Shown here piece by piece: positions 18,810 to 61,176 of a stretch of DNA of 64,000 nt. Each line of letters opens with the position of its first letter. Positions within the stretch are counted from its first letter, which is position 1. The stretch is from Williamsia soli (GTDB taxonomy: Bacteria; Actinomycetota; Actinomycetes; Mycobacteriales; Mycobacteriaceae), in the NCBI RefSeq assembly GCF_017377795.1, contig NZ_JAFRDR010000003.1, forward strand, positions 434,001 to 498,000. Direction: 5' to 3'. The notes below the pieces were generated by a model. It ran no database searches and had not been told where the DNA came from. It saw nothing but the letters and a program-made list of their open reading frames with translations. The position numbers and the translations under genes were made by a program.

Positions 18810-20354
18810 ATGACAGACGTCAAGACGTCGGGATCAGATCCCGAGGTACCGACAAGCCACAACAACGGTGCGGGCGAGAGCGTGATCAAGCTCAGCTACG
18901 ACCAACGCCTGACCAACGAAGATCTCGCTCCACTGAAGAACCAGAGCTGGACCTGGTACAACATCTTCGCGTTCTGGATGTCAGATGTGCACAGCGTGGG
19001 CGGATATGTGTTCGCGGGCAGCCTGTTTGCGCTCGGCATCGCGGCCTGGCAAGTGCTGGTCGCACTGGTCATCGGCATCGTGATCGTCAACGTCCTGTGC
19101 AACCTGGTCGCCAAACCATCGCAACAGGCGGGCGTGCCCTACCCCGTCACCACCCGCGTGGCGTTCGGCGTTCGCGGCGCCAATCTACCCGCGATCATTC
19201 GCGGTCTGATCGCCGTCGCCTGGTACGGAATCCAGACGTATCTGGCTTCCGTGGCATTCGGCTTGCTTGCACTCAAGTTCTGGCCGTCGCTCGAGAAGTA
19301 CAGCGAGAGCGGTGATATGGCATTCCTCGGCCTGTCCCCGCTCGGCTGGGCCGGCTTCATGCTCATGTGGGTCCTACAGGCGGTCGTGTTCTGGAACGGC
19401 ATGGAGACCATCCGCAAGTTCATCGACTTTTGTGGTCCCGCGGTCTATGTGGTGATGGTCATCCTCGCCGGTTACCTGATCTGGAAAGCCGGCTGGGACA
19501 ACGTCAGCTTCGACCTCTCCGTCGGACCCAGCAAATCGGGCTGGGCATCGATCACCGCACTGATCTCAGCGATAGCCCTTGTGGTGTCCTACTTCTCGGG
19601 ACCGATGTTGAACTTCGGCGACTTCTCTCGCTACGCCAAGACCTACGGCGACGTGAAGAAGGGCAACTTCTGGGGCCTGCCGGTGAACTTCCTGTTCTTC
19701 TCGATCCTGGTGGTCTGCACGGTCTCGGCCGGCGCCACCGTGATCGGTAAAGACGGCGAGGGCAACATCATCACCGACCCGGTCCACATCGTGGACAAGA
19801 TCGACAACACCACCGCGGCCGTGCTCGGTGTGCTGACCTTCGCCATCGCCACCATCGGCATCAACATCGTCGCCAACTTCGTCTCTCCCGCATTCGACTT
19901 CTCGAATGTGGCGCCGACGAAGATCACCTGGCGTACCGGCGGAATGATCGCGGCCGTCGGCTCCATCCTGATCACGCCGTGGAACCTGTACAACAATCCC
20001 GACGCGATCCACTACACACTGGACACCCTCGGAGCTGTCATCGGGCCACTGTTCGGCATCCTGATCGCCGACTACTACCTGATCAAGAAGCAGAAGATCA
20101 TCGTCGATGATCTGTTCACCATGGATGAGACGTCCACGTATTACTTCCGGGGCGGGGTCAACCCGGTAGCGGTCGTGGCCACCGCCGTGGGCGCGCTGAT
20201 CCCGATCGGCGTCGTCATCTGGGGTACCGCCTACCAAGCCAGCTTCACCTGGTTCATCGGTGCCGCCATCGGATTCGCGATGTACCTGGTCGGCATGAGG
20301 TTCCTGCCCAAGGAGCTCATCTACGGAACCCGCACGACGGCCGCAGCAGTCTGA
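18810..20354 (+). CDS. NCS1-family nucleobase/hydantoin/allantoin symporter
   Basis: A 514-residue protein with about 12 transmembrane segments. It matches the NCS1 (Mhp1-like) family: LKNQSWTWYNIFAFWMSDVH at the first helix, then GVPYPVTTRVAFGVRGANLP, IAVAWYGIQTYLAS in the substrate region and NFGDFSRYAK. NCS1 proteins import nucleobases, hydantoins or allantoin with Na+ or H+. A start at ATG 18810 preceded by GGGAAAG is preferred over an upstream in-frame ATG at 18765. The adjacent racemase of the hydantoin-racemase family makes a hydantoin or ureide substrate plausible, but no hydantoinase or carbamoylase gene is in the window. Confidence 0.88.
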   Translation: MTDVKTSGSDPEVPTSHNNGAGESVIKLSYDQRLTNEDLAPLKNQSWTWYNIFAFWMSDVHSVGGYVFAGSLFALGIAAWQVLVALVIGIVIVNVLCNLVAKPSQQAGVPYPVTTRVAFGVRGANLPAIIRGLIAVAWYGIQTYLASVAFGLLALKFWPSLEKYSESGDMAFLGLSPLGWAGFMLMWVLQAVVFWNGMETIRKFIDFCGPAVYVVMVILAGYLIWKAGWDNVSFDLSVGPSKSGWASITALISAIALVVSYFSGPMLNFGDFSRYAKTYGDVKKGNFWGLPVNFLFFSILVVCTVSAGATVIGKDGEGNIITDPVHIVDKIDNTTAAVLGVLTFAIATIGINIVANFVSPAFDFSNVAPTKITWRTGGMIAAVGSILITPWNLYNNPDAIHYTLDTLGAVIGPLFGILIADYYLIKKQKIIVDDLFTMDETSTYYFRGGVNPVAVVATAVGALIPIGVVIWGTAYQASFTWFIGAAIGFAMYLVGMRFLPKELIYGTRTTAAAV

Positions 20355-20367
20355 CAACCTTCCGATG

Positions 20368-20423
20368 ATGGGGCCTTTTGGCGACCGCGACCTGCGGGTT
20401 TCCTCGCCAAAAGGCCCCATTTT
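20368..20423 (+). terminator. strong intrinsic terminator
   Basis: A perfect 17-bp stem (20368-20384 with 20404-20420) encloses a 19-base loop that has its own CCGC/GCGG stem, and is followed by TTT. It lies 14 bases after the transporter stop and 25 bases before the racemase start, so it separates or attenuates expression of the two genes. Confidence 0.85.
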
Positions 20424-20447
20424 CGGTACCGATGGAAGGATGGACGC

Positions 20448-21182
20448 GTGTTACTGAGCGTGATCAACCCGAACACCACCGTCGCGATGACCGACCAGAT
20501 CGCCGCTGCCGCGCGATCGGTTGCGGCGCCGGGCACCGCGATCGTCGGCGTCACCCCGACGATGGGTCCGGCATCGATCGAATCCCACTACGACGAGGCC
20601 CTGGCGGTCCCGGGGCTACTCGAGGCGATCATCAGGAGCCAGCGCAGCGACACGCCTGCCGACGGCTATCTGGTGGCCTGCTTCGGCGACCCAGGGTTGG
20701 ACGCCGCTCGCGAGATCGCTCCGGTTCCGGTGATCGGGATAGCCGAAGCCGCGATGCATACCGCGTCACTGCTCGGACGGGGGTTCTCCGTGGTGACCAC
20801 GTTGGGCCGCACGATCGGCCGCGCCGAGGAGTTGGTGGAGCGCTACGGGATGACCAAGAGATGCCGCGGCGTCCACGCGTGCGAGATCCCGGTCCTCGAG
20901 TTGGAGACGAATCCGGACACCGCCGCGATCCTGATCGAGGCCTGCCGGGCGGCCGCCGAGGAAGATGGCTCAGATGCCATCGTGCTGGGTTGCGCCGGAA
21001 TGGCGGACCTCGCACATCTCATCGGTCAGAAGATCGGCATCCCCGTCATCGACGGTGTGGCCGCCGGCACACTGTTGCTGCAATCGCTCGTCACGATGCA
21101 GGTGACCCCCGCATCATCGGGCGAACTGGCAGCCCCACTGCCCAAGCACTACACGGGGATCCTCGCGCAGTTCGGCGAGTGA
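20448..21182 (+). CDS. Asp/Glu/hydantoin racemase family protein
   Basis: A 244-residue member of the Asp/Glu racemase superfamily, closest in pattern to hydantoin or allantoin racemases: LSVINPNTTVAMTD at the start, the first catalytic Cys in LVACFGDPGLD (~C78), SVVTTLGRT, the second catalytic Cys in IVLGCAGMADL (~C182) and PVIDGVAAG. These enzymes racemise 5-substituted hydantoins or related compounds by two-Cys acid/base chemistry. It starts at GTG 20448, 25 bases beyond a strong terminator. It pairs functionally with the NCS1 transporter upstream. Confidence 0.85.
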   Translation: MLLSVINPNTTVAMTDQIAAAARSVAAPGTAIVGVTPTMGPASIESHYDEALAVPGLLEAIIRSQRSDTPADGYLVACFGDPGLDAAREIAPVPVIGIAEAAMHTASLLGRGFSVVTTLGRTIGRAEELVERYGMTKRCRGVHACEIPVLELETNPDTAAILIEACRAAAEEDGSDAIVLGCAGMADLAHLIGQKIGIPVIDGVAAGTLLLQSLVTMQVTPASSGELAAPLPKHYTGILAQFGE

Positions 21183-21197
21183 GCTCGGTCCCCTCAG

Positions 21198-21545
21198 TCA
21201 GCCGACCTGTCTGCTCGGCGCTGTCTGCTCCCACCCGGTATCCCCGGTGATTCCGAGCAGAATGTCCGCAACCCGATCGGCGACGCGGCCCGGGGTCTCG
21301 TCGGCCAGCCCCGGCAGGGTGCTCAGGACGGCCGCGAAGACGGCCGCGTTCGCATCCATGCCGTTCGCCTCCATCACCGTTCGATAGGCCTGGATCGTTG
21401 CGTGCAAACGCCCGTACGTGACGAAGTCGTCGCCACACTCCGCCGCGACCCGAGCGGGGCGTGCGGCTGCCACCATCTCGATCACCGCGACCGCGGGAAG
21501 AGCGGATGGGGCGGGGCGCCCTGGCGCCGGGATCGTATCGCTCAC
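21198..21545 (-). CDS. small stand-alone protein resembling an NRPS A-domain N-terminal fragment
   Basis: A 115-residue protein from GTG 21545. Residues ~15-105 align by eye with four other segments in the window: the proteins at 58485 and 59473, and two insertions in the giant NRPS. Shared features are a short helix ending in A(A)RP, an acidic/Gly turn followed by V(T/S)Y or LNY (here DDFVTYGRLHATI), then G(M/I/V)D, and a closing LSTLPGL...RVADRVADIL. The first half looks like the beginning of an adenylation domain (A1-A2 region); the second half diverges. It lacks all ATP- and substrate-binding motifs, so it cannot be an adenylating enzyme. Role unknown. Confidence 0.6.
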   Translation of the reverse strand: MSDTIPAPGRPAPSALPAVAVIEMVAAARPARVAAECGDDFVTYGRLHATIQAYRTVMEANGMDANAAVFAAVLSTLPGLADETPGRVADRVADILLGITGDTGWEQTAPSRQVG

Positions 21546-21643
21546 GAGGATCTACCTTCGGTTTCTGCGCGGGCGCGAGAATGCGCTGTTCTTTATTGGT
21601 GCTATGTGTACAGCACCGTCACAGGCCCTGTCTGCAGGAAAAC

Positions 21644-21678
21644 CATAAGATTTCTTATGACCTGCATCACTGCAGGTC
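21644..21678. promoter_or_regulatory. two back-to-back inverted repeats
   Basis: CATAAGA-TT-TCTTATG (21644-21659) and GACCTGCA-TCAC-TGCAGGTC (21659-21678) are both perfect and share one base. A further CTGCAGG copy is at 21632-21638. They lie in the region between the minus-strand small gene (start 21545) and the plus-strand glycosyltransferase (21877), suggesting a compound operator or tandem hairpin controlling one or both. Confidence 0.45.
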
Positions 21679-21876
21679 AGAGCGTTAGCGGAGGTAAACA
21701 ACGGATCGCAAATAAGTGAGCTTCAGAGTCAGTTCTGTCCGTCAAGTGGAGAAGTCGCGGTGGCACTCGCAGCGTCGTCAGTCGCCCGACGAGCGAGAGT
21801 CGCCTTGATCACAGACGAGCAATCGATGTTCCTCAGACCTGTAGCATAGCTAGTTAGCGTGCCACAATTGGTTCTC

Positions 21877-22752
21877 ATGACTCAGCCAACGCTCTCGCTG
21901 GTGATCCCGGCGTACAACGAGGCCGACACGATCGGATCACTTCTGACCTCTCTGCAGACCGAGCTGGACCACATCGAGGAGATCATCGTGGTCGACAACG
22001 CGTCTACTGACGAGACGGCCGACATCGTCGAGGGTTTTCGCCCGGCAATCCCCCAGCTCAAGGTGATCTCCGAGTCCAGGCGAGGCGTCGTCGCTGCACG
22101 AAACGCCGGCTTCGACCTCGCCAAGGGCGACATCATCGGCCGACTGGATGCCGATGCCCGCGCCAAGCCCGGATGGGCGAAGGCAACGCGTACTTTCTTT
22201 GCGAACGCGGACACATCGATCGGTGCGGGTACCGGTTTCTTCGACCAGTACGACATGCCCCTGCAGTTCTTGCACAAGAAGTTGCTCAGCAAAGCGTTCG
22301 ATCACGCACGAAAGAACAACGGCAACGTCCACTCGCTGTTCGGCGCGAACATGGCCGTCCGCGCTGACACCTGGAAAGAGATCCGGCCACTGCTGCTGGA
22401 GCAAGATGGCATCTTCGATGATCTCGACATAACCCTGTGCGTGAACGAGGTCGGCAAGCGCAGCGTCGTGATCCCGGACATGCACATCAGTGCCTCTGGT
22501 CGACGCATGCTGTCCGACACCAAGACCTACGCAAAGTTCACCGCCTACATGCCGGCCACCCTCGAAGCGCGCGGCATGCCCGCAGCGGCGAAACGATCGT
22601 GGGCAAACGTCAGGACGATGCGAGCCCTCCACCTCATCTTCTGGGTGCCGTCGCGAGCCTGGAATCCGACAACCGAACGTTATTCGCTTCGGCATCTCTT
22701 CTCGAAGCACAAACAACGCGCGTTGCCTTACGCCACGGCGCACGACGCGTGA
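21877..22752 (+). CDS. family 2 glycosyltransferase
   Basis: A 291-residue inverting GT-A glycosyltransferase: LSLVIPAYNEADTIGSLL at the N-terminus, IVVDNASTDETADI (nucleotide-sugar binding), RRGVVAARNAGFDLAKGDIIGRLDADAR (with the DXD-like metal motif DAD), FGANMAVR and a DDLDITLCV acceptor-side acidic motif. No transmembrane segment is evident apart from a weak C-terminal hydrophobic stretch. It might glycosylate an envelope lipid or the NRPS product, but only proximity supports that. Start: ATG 21877 gives a typical N-terminus. A GTG at 21859, 11 bases after a TAGCAT -10-like element (21842-21847), would add six residues and fit a near-leaderless transcript. Confidence 0.85.
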   Translation: MTQPTLSLVIPAYNEADTIGSLLTSLQTELDHIEEIIVVDNASTDETADIVEGFRPAIPQLKVISESRRGVVAARNAGFDLAKGDIIGRLDADARAKPGWAKATRTFFANADTSIGAGTGFFDQYDMPLQFLHKKLLSKAFDHARKNNGNVHSLFGANMAVRADTWKEIRPLLLEQDGIFDDLDITLCVNEVGKRSVVIPDMHISASGRRMLSDTKTYAKFTAYMPATLEARGMPAAAKRSWANVRTMRALHLIFWVPSRAWNPTTERYSLRHLFSKHKQRALPYATAHDA

Positions 22753-23113
22753 ACTGTGGGCGTTCGGGAAACAGGGCCCTATTCCTCCCATCCGAACGCT
22801 CTGCCCGAACATCAATATCCAGCCAGATTATGCGAATAAACGCCGCGACAAAGACCTGCAGAGTTTTCTTGCATTCGGGAGCCCAATCAATTCAATGACT
22901 CGAGGCTGACGTAACTCGACATATGAATTTCTTTTTCCGGACTCGGTGTGGCGACCTCCCCTACCTGCAACGCTTTGCGTTGAGGCGACCATCTACCTGC
23001 GTGATATCGTCACTCGACCAAGCCTGACATTGTGACCTCTCACCACTCGTTCAGCTCAGGAGCGAATGTCGAGTAGAACGACGTGCGGGGCGAACGCTGG
23101 GAGAAACAGTTAG
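22753..23113 (+). other. intergenic region upstream of the lipase
   Basis: About 360 bases, lower in GC than the flanking genes (an AT-rich stretch around 22810-22935). No gene is supported. It probably carries the lipase promoter, but no clear -35/-10 pair stands out. GGGAGAAAC before 23114 is the likely ribosome-binding site. Confidence 0.5.
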
Positions 23114-24034
23114 ATGCATTTTTCGAATCGTCAGATTCGGCCGCTAGTCGTCACCATTCTGGTATGCCTCATCGCGTTGTGCGGCTTCGCCGTGCCGGCC
23201 TCGGCCGATCCTGCGTCTGAATCGCCCGCCGGAGCAAACGACTGGGGCTGCACACCCACAGTCGAGCATCCCCGCCCGATCGTGCTGGTGCACGGGACGT
23301 GGGCTGACATGGCTACGACGTGGAAGACGCTGTCCCCCGCGCTCAAGGAGCAGGGCTACTGCGTGTACGCCCTCAATTACGGAACCCGCGACCCACAGAG
23401 TGGCCAGAACCTCCTCGATCTCGTCGGCGGCAACACGATCAGACACTCCGCCGACGCACTGGCCGAATTCGTCTCCCGCGTCCGGTCGGCCAGCGGTGGC
23501 AGTCAAGTCGACCTCGTCGGTCATTCGCAGGGTGCGCTCGTCGCTCGTGAGTACCTCAAGTCCTCGGGCGGTTCGGACGCCACGCGACCCGCACGCAATG
23601 CAGTGCACTCTCTGGTGAGCCTGGCCGGAACCAATCAGGGCACCAGCTTCAACATCAACCAGCAACTCGGCGCGATCGCCGAGATGCTCGGTATTCCCGT
23701 GGTTCGCCTCGCAGCGGCAACCGTGGGGCCCTCGTATGTCGAGCAGATGGCCGGTTCGCCGTTCCTGCGTGACCTCAACGCAGGGGGCGACACCAGGCCA
23801 GGGGTCCGCTACGTCGCGGTCGCCACCAAGAACGACACCATGGTGACCCCGCCGGAGAACGCGTTCCTGCGGCCCGGGGCCGGCGGCGATGTGACCAACG
23901 TATGGGTTCAAGACGGATGCGCTTCCGCGCGAGTCGACCACATGAAGGTGACCAGCAGCCCGCGCTCGGTGTGGATCGTCCTCAACGCCCTCGACCCGGA
24001 GTACGGCCGCAATCACCCGGCGCCCTGTCCCTGA
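23114..24034 (+). CDS. secreted alpha/beta-hydrolase lipase
   Basis: A 306-residue protein with a Sec signal peptide (hydrophobic core ~11-27, probable cleavage after PASA at residue 31). It is then an alpha/beta hydrolase of the actinobacterial triacylglycerol lipase/esterase type: IVLVHGTW provides the oxyanion region, nucleophile S138 lies in VGHSQGALVA, the acid is in ATKNDTMVTP and the His is in VDHMKVTS. Cys residues in WGCTP, GYCVY, DGCAS and PAPCP suggest two disulfides. It likely acts outside the cell on lipid esters. It converges with the NRPS gene and ends before a strong hairpin, so membership in the NRPS pathway is uncertain. Confidence 0.88.
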   Translation: MHFSNRQIRPLVVTILVCLIALCGFAVPASADPASESPAGANDWGCTPTVEHPRPIVLVHGTWADMATTWKTLSPALKEQGYCVYALNYGTRDPQSGQNLLDLVGGNTIRHSADALAEFVSRVRSASGGSQVDLVGHSQGALVAREYLKSSGGSDATRPARNAVHSLVSLAGTNQGTSFNINQQLGAIAEMLGIPVVRLAAATVGPSYVEQMAGSPFLRDLNAGGDTRPGVRYVAVATKNDTMVTPPENAFLRPGAGGDVTNVWVQDGCASARVDHMKVTSSPRSVWIVLNALDPEYGRNHPAPCP

Positions 24035-24058
24035 TCTGACCCGTACGCGACAACCGAC

Positions 24059-24098
24059 ACATCCGGCATTCCTCTTCGGAATGCCGGATGTTCTGTTT
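24059..24098. terminator. terminator hairpin between lipase and NRPS
   Basis: A perfect 14-bp stem (24059-24072 with 24078-24091), loop TCTTC, is followed by TCTGTTTG on the plus strand. It serves the lipase gene and may also stop transcription of the NRPS gene arriving from the other side. Confidence 0.75.
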
Positions 24099-24112
24099 GT
24101 TCAAGTCTGACT

Positions 24113-24146
24113 GGGCTGTCCCCTCCAGACTGTCCGGGCTGTCCCC

Positions 24147-24148
<2 letters not shown>
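24113..24148. repeat. 13-bp direct repeat next to the NRPS stop
   Basis: GGGCTGTCCCCTC occurs at 24113-24125 and 24136-24148, with a 23-bp period; the second copy runs into the NRPS stop codon. It may be replication slippage or a remnant; no function is evident. Confidence 0.5.
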
Positions 24149-58064
<33,916 letters not shown>

Positions 58065-58484
58065 TCTCGAACGACTGCTCGGCTCGGCCTCAAATCATGA
58101 CGTTTGCGTGCTCCGACAAATGTATCGACCGAAGTCTTCATCGTTTACATTGTGCCGAGCAACGGGTTAGTCCAACAGTAACCACGCGAGCGGGCCGCGG
58201 TTAACAGACACGCGATATGGCGTGTCTATCTGTGACCTATCGACCAGGCTGTCACACGCGTTACAGGAGTTCAAAGCGGCCCTGGACCGGTTCCGCGATG
58301 CAGCTGCAAGCTGCACCAACTTGTAGTTCTCTATGCTAAATATCCCTCATGAGAGGCAATACCGAACAGCAGAGATACCGCAAACGCCTGTCGTGCAATT
58401 GAATGGGTCACACACCCGGCTCATTGGAGACAAATCAAACAACGGTAGGCCGCGTGTGCGGCGACGACTCGGTCGGACGACGGC
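58065..58484 (-). promoter_or_regulatory. upstream region of the NRPS gene
   Basis: About 420 bases without a credible gene, AT-richer than the flanks. It contains a perfect 8-bp inverted repeat AGACACGC-N6-GCGTGTCT (58206-58227) and, next to it, TGTGAC-N14-GTCACA (58231-58256), both plausible operator sites for the NRPS promoter. No unambiguous -10/-35 pair is seen. Confidence 0.4.
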
Positions 58485-58913
58485 TTATGCGCTCGACAAC
58501 CGGCTGGCGATGACGCGGAGGTCCATCTCGCTCGTCCGATTCGCACGCACGGGCTGACGCGGCGGCTCGGTGGCCATGTCCAACTGGTTCAAATCGGCGC
58601 CGATCCGGGCCAACGCGGCGTCTACGACCGAGGCCACGACCGCTGAATCGGGTTCCGAACCAAGGTTGGGTATGCCGGCAAAGATAGCCGCCACCACGGC
58701 CGAGCGATCGTCCATGTTCTGACTGCGGGTGACGGGCATCATCAGGTTGATGGCGGCCAACAGATCGCGGTAGTTGAGCCCGCGGGCGCGGTACCGGACC
58801 ACAACACGATCCGGCGTCACACGAGTCAGTCGTGACACCGCTTCCGGCAGCTGAGCCAGGGGCACGGCGAACTCCGCGGTGACCTCTTCGTTCCGGACTG
58901 TGGAAATAGCCAT
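58485..58913 (-). CDS. small protein with A-domain-fragment-like core, upstream of the NRPS
   Basis: A 142-residue protein, ATG 58913. Residues ~30-110 share the layout of the window's A-fragment-like units: VTPDRVVVRYRARGLNYRDL, a Met/Asp turn (NMDDRSAVVAAIFAGIPNL) and AVVASVVDAALARI. It is the most divergent of the five copies, and its ~25-residue N-terminus (ISTVRNEEVTAEFAVPLAQL) is distinct. No catalytic motif is visible. It lies between the mbtH-like gene and the NRPS on the same strand, which suggests a service role for the synthetase: fold helper, docking piece or regulator. Confidence 0.65.
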   Translation of the reverse strand: MAISTVRNEEVTAEFAVPLAQLPEAVSRLTRVTPDRVVVRYRARGLNYRDLLAAINLMMPVTRSQNMDDRSAVVAAIFAGIPNLGSEPDSAVVASVVDAALARIGADLNQLDMATEPPRQPVRANRTSEMDLRVIASRLSSA

Positions 58914-59155
58914 CTGCTCACCAACCTGTGCGTGTACCCCGACCCCAATTGGGCCAGCGTAGCTATATTCACAGTACCCGAACGAGAAGGGAAGAGAGAA
59001 TGGCTAAGCTGTTACACGATTGAAGTGTGATCCACGCCACACTCAGCGTCCGCTGGGCGCTGACCTGCGAAAACAGACTCGAGCCACGACCGATTGCCGC
59101 ACATCTGATGGTGCGGCAACGTCAAACAGTAATGATCTTGACGATCAACTGTAAC

Positions 59156-59377
59156 TTACTTCGCCGAATCTGCTTCCATCGCATCGATGAGGCTCTGCGG
59201 CCGCAGATCCGTCCAGTGCTCGTTCACATAGTCGAGGCACTCCGAGCGAGACGCTTCGCCGAAGACCTTGTTCCAGCCCGCAGGGATGTCGGCGAACGTA
59301 GGCCACAGGGAATGCTGATTCTCGTCGTTGACCAGCACAAAGAAACGGCCGTCTTCGTCATCGAATGGGTTGCTCAT
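59156..59377 (-). CDS. MbtH-like protein
   Basis: A 73-residue protein with every hallmark of the MbtH family: N-terminal [24 protein letters not shown], then [24 protein letters not shown] and the closing TDLRPQSL. MbtH-like proteins bind adenylation domains and are needed for folding or activity of many NRPSs. Start ATG 59377 has a near-perfect AGGAGGG 7 bases upstream; an in-frame extension to 59416 is rejected. Location upstream of the NRPS on the same strand makes the giant synthetase its likely partner. Confidence 0.96.
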   Translation of the reverse strand: MSNPFDDEDGRFFVLVNDENQHSLWPTFADIPAGWNKVFGEASRSECLDYVNEHWTDLRPQSLIDAMEADSAK

Positions 59378-59472
59378 GGCAGACCCTCCTGTCGTGTCTC
59401 GCTTCGCGCAGCCCACGACGAGCCCGCCGGATGGTCACCGACGCCCAGGCACCGGGCGTAGGCAACCGCAGG

Positions 59473-59841
59473 TCAGACCTGTTGTGGTTCTGCGAGAACC
59501 ATCATTGCTTGAATACGTATCGCGGTAAGCGTATCCGCGAGCCCCTTCGGTCCCGCAACCGCCAGTCCCGGAACTGCCGTCATCAGCGCGACGGTCAACG
59601 CGGAATCGTCGATACCGGTTTCACTGGCCATCGCGATCGCGGCGCTCTGCGCGCGAGCCTTCAATTCGCCGAAGCTCACGGCGTGGTCGTTGTCGCGGCT
59701 GATCACTGCCGGTTTGTCCCGCGCAGCGTCCGCCGCCGCGAGCACCAGCTGAGTGAGGGTCCTAGTACCCCGATCGCGAAATCCACGTTCGTCGGGTCGG
59801 GCCGACGGTCCCCTGCCAATATGGCGGAGCTGCAGTACCAC
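59473..59841 (-). CDS. small A-domain-fragment-like protein upstream of mbtH
   Basis: A 122-residue protein from GTG 59841, chosen because GGGAGGG lies 4 bases upstream; an ATG at 59889 is the alternative. Residues ~25-115 follow the shared unit: LTQLVLAAADAARDKPAVIS, DHAVSFGELKARAQ, GIDDSALTVALMTAVPGL and GPKGLADTLTAI. The first half reads like the opening of an adenylation domain; no ATP-binding motif is present. It is the first gene of the apparent minus-strand set (this gene, mbtH, the protein at 58485, NRPS) and is divergent from the transporter genes. Confidence 0.65.
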   Translation of the reverse strand: MVLQLRHIGRGPSARPDERGFRDRGTRTLTQLVLAAADAARDKPAVISRDNDHAVSFGELKARAQSAAIAMASETGIDDSALTVALMTAVPGLAVAGPKGLADTLTAIRIQAMMVLAEPQQV

Positions 59842-59902
59842 AACGCCCTCCCATCTCGCCTCGTGCGTCGAATGCGACCTACGAAACACGTTCTCGTTGA
59901 TC

Positions 59903-59934
59903 GGTGACCTGCATTTGCCCCAACCCAGGTCACC
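59903..59934. promoter_or_regulatory. 9-bp inverted repeat between the NRPS and transporter units
   Basis: GGTGACCTG (59903-59911) and CAGGTCACC (59926-59934) are perfectly complementary, with a 14-base spacer and centres 23 bp apart. An AT-rich ACTATAGCTATT (~59937-59948) follows. The site lies in the 264-bp divergent region and could control both transcription units. No regulator gene is in the immediate vicinity. Confidence 0.5.
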
Positions 59935-60105
59935 AAACTATAGCTATTGCTCGACCTTTGAATACCAATTGGCCGACATTACATTCACAGAGACGATATC
60001 GCCGTGTCGCCGCGTAGTGTTACGCCGGGATTTCTGCGCTAGGTTCGCTATGAATCGGCAGGGGCGATCGCATCGCCATGCGACCATGACGATGACGGGA
60101 CGGAC

Positions 60106-61176
60106 ATGCAAGCGAGGCGAGGCCGAGTTACGGGAACCAGCAGTGCGCGGGACGAACCGGCGACAACAGCGTTCGCTTCTGCAGACGACGGGCTCAGGGG
60201 CGCGGGCGGCAACCGCCGGACGAACAGCGTCGTGGCGGACGGTCTGGTCAAACGGTTCGGCACCTTCACCGCGGTCGACGGAATCAGTTTCGCGGTGCCG
60301 ACCGGAACAGTCCTTGGTTTGCTCGGCCCCAACGGTGCCGGCAAGACCACCACCGTCAACATGCTCGCCACTCTGCTCACACCCGACGGGGGTAGCGCCC
60401 ACATCGCCGGCTACGACGTGGTGAAGGATCGCGCGTCGGTCCGAAAGTCCATCATGCTGACCGGCCAGTTCGCGGCCCTCGACGAGTCGTTGACCGGCCG
60501 TGAGAACCTCATCCTCTTCGGCCGGTTGATGGGTCTGAGGAAAAGCGACGCCCTGACCCGCGCCGACGAGTTGCTCGAAGCGTTCAACCTCGTCGAGGCC
60601 GCATCGCGGCGGGTCGGCAAGTTCTCCGGCGGTATGCGCCGGCGGATCGACATCGCGTGCGGACTGGTCGTCCGTCCGGAAGTGGTGTTTCTCGACGAGC
60701 CGACCACGGGCCTCGACCCCCGCAGCCGTCAAGACGTGTGGAACATCGTCACGTCGTTACGCGAGCAGGGCATCACAACCCTGCTCACCACCCAGTATCT
60801 CGAAGAGGCGGACCTCCTCAGCGACAACATCGTGGTCATCGACAAGGGCAAGGTCATCGCGGAAGGCACCGCGGGAGAACTCAAAGAACAGGTCAGCGGC
60901 ACGTTCTGCGAGGTGGTGCCCAGCTACCCCGATGACCTGAAGAAGATCAAGGCATTGCTGTCCGACCTGGTGCCGCCCGACCAGATCCGCATCGACCTCG
61001 CCCGGACATCGCTGACCCTCCCCGCAGTCATGGCGACCCAGACCCTCGTCGAGATAGTTCGGCGCACAGACGCTGCCGGGATCGAGTTGACCGACGTCGG
61101 CCTCCGACGCCCCTCGCTCGACGACGTGTTCCTCAAACTCACCGAGGGCCCAAAGGCCACCGGAGCGCGCCCATGA
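60106..61176 (+). CDS. DrrA-type ABC transporter ATP-binding protein
   Basis: A 356-residue ATPase. A ~40-residue Ala/Arg-rich N-terminal tail precedes the ABC domain: Walker A GLLGPNGAGKTT, Q-loop LTGQFAALDESLTGREN, signature KFSGGMRRRIDIA and Walker B EVVFLDEPTTGLDP, with LLTTQYLEEADLLSD. The C-terminal ~80 residues fit the DUF4162-like domain of daunorubicin-resistance (DrrA) transporters. It should power export by the two ABC-2 permeases encoded next. Its stop overlaps the next ATG by 4 bases. In mycobacteria, DrrABC exports a complex envelope lipid beside an acyltransferase gene; this arrangement is similar. Confidence 0.92.
   Translation: MQARRGRVTGTSSARDEPATTAFASADDGLRGAGGNRRTNSVVADGLVKRFGTFTAVDGISFAVPTGTVLGLLGPNGAGKTTTVNMLATLLTPDGGSAHIAGYDVVKDRASVRKSIMLTGQFAALDESLTGRENLILFGRLMGLRKSDALTRADELLEAFNLVEAASRRVGKFSGGMRRRIDIACGLVVRPEVVFLDEPTTGLDPRSRQDVWNIVTSLREQGITTLLTTQYLEEADLLSDNIVVIDKGKVIAEGTAGELKEQVSGTFCEVVPSYPDDLKKIKALLSDLVPPDQIRIDLARTSLTLPAVMATQTLVEIVRRTDAAGIELTDVGLRRPSLDDVFLKLTEGPKATGARP

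Noticed and set aside
20368-20423. The inverted repeat after the transporter as an insertion-element end or riboswitch
   Set aside because: The 17-bp perfect stem followed by T residues and placed after a stop codon is best explained as a terminator; no transposase or aptamer-like structure is nearby.
58231-58256. TGTGAC-N14-GTCACA as a CRP/Crp-Fnr site
   Set aside because: The classical site needs about a 6-base spacer; here it is 14. It is kept only as a possible operator of unknown type.
59027-59461. Plus-strand frame opposite the mbtH-like gene
   Set aside because: It is antisense to a certain MbtH-like gene with a strong ribosome-binding site; the frame is low-complexity Arg-rich.
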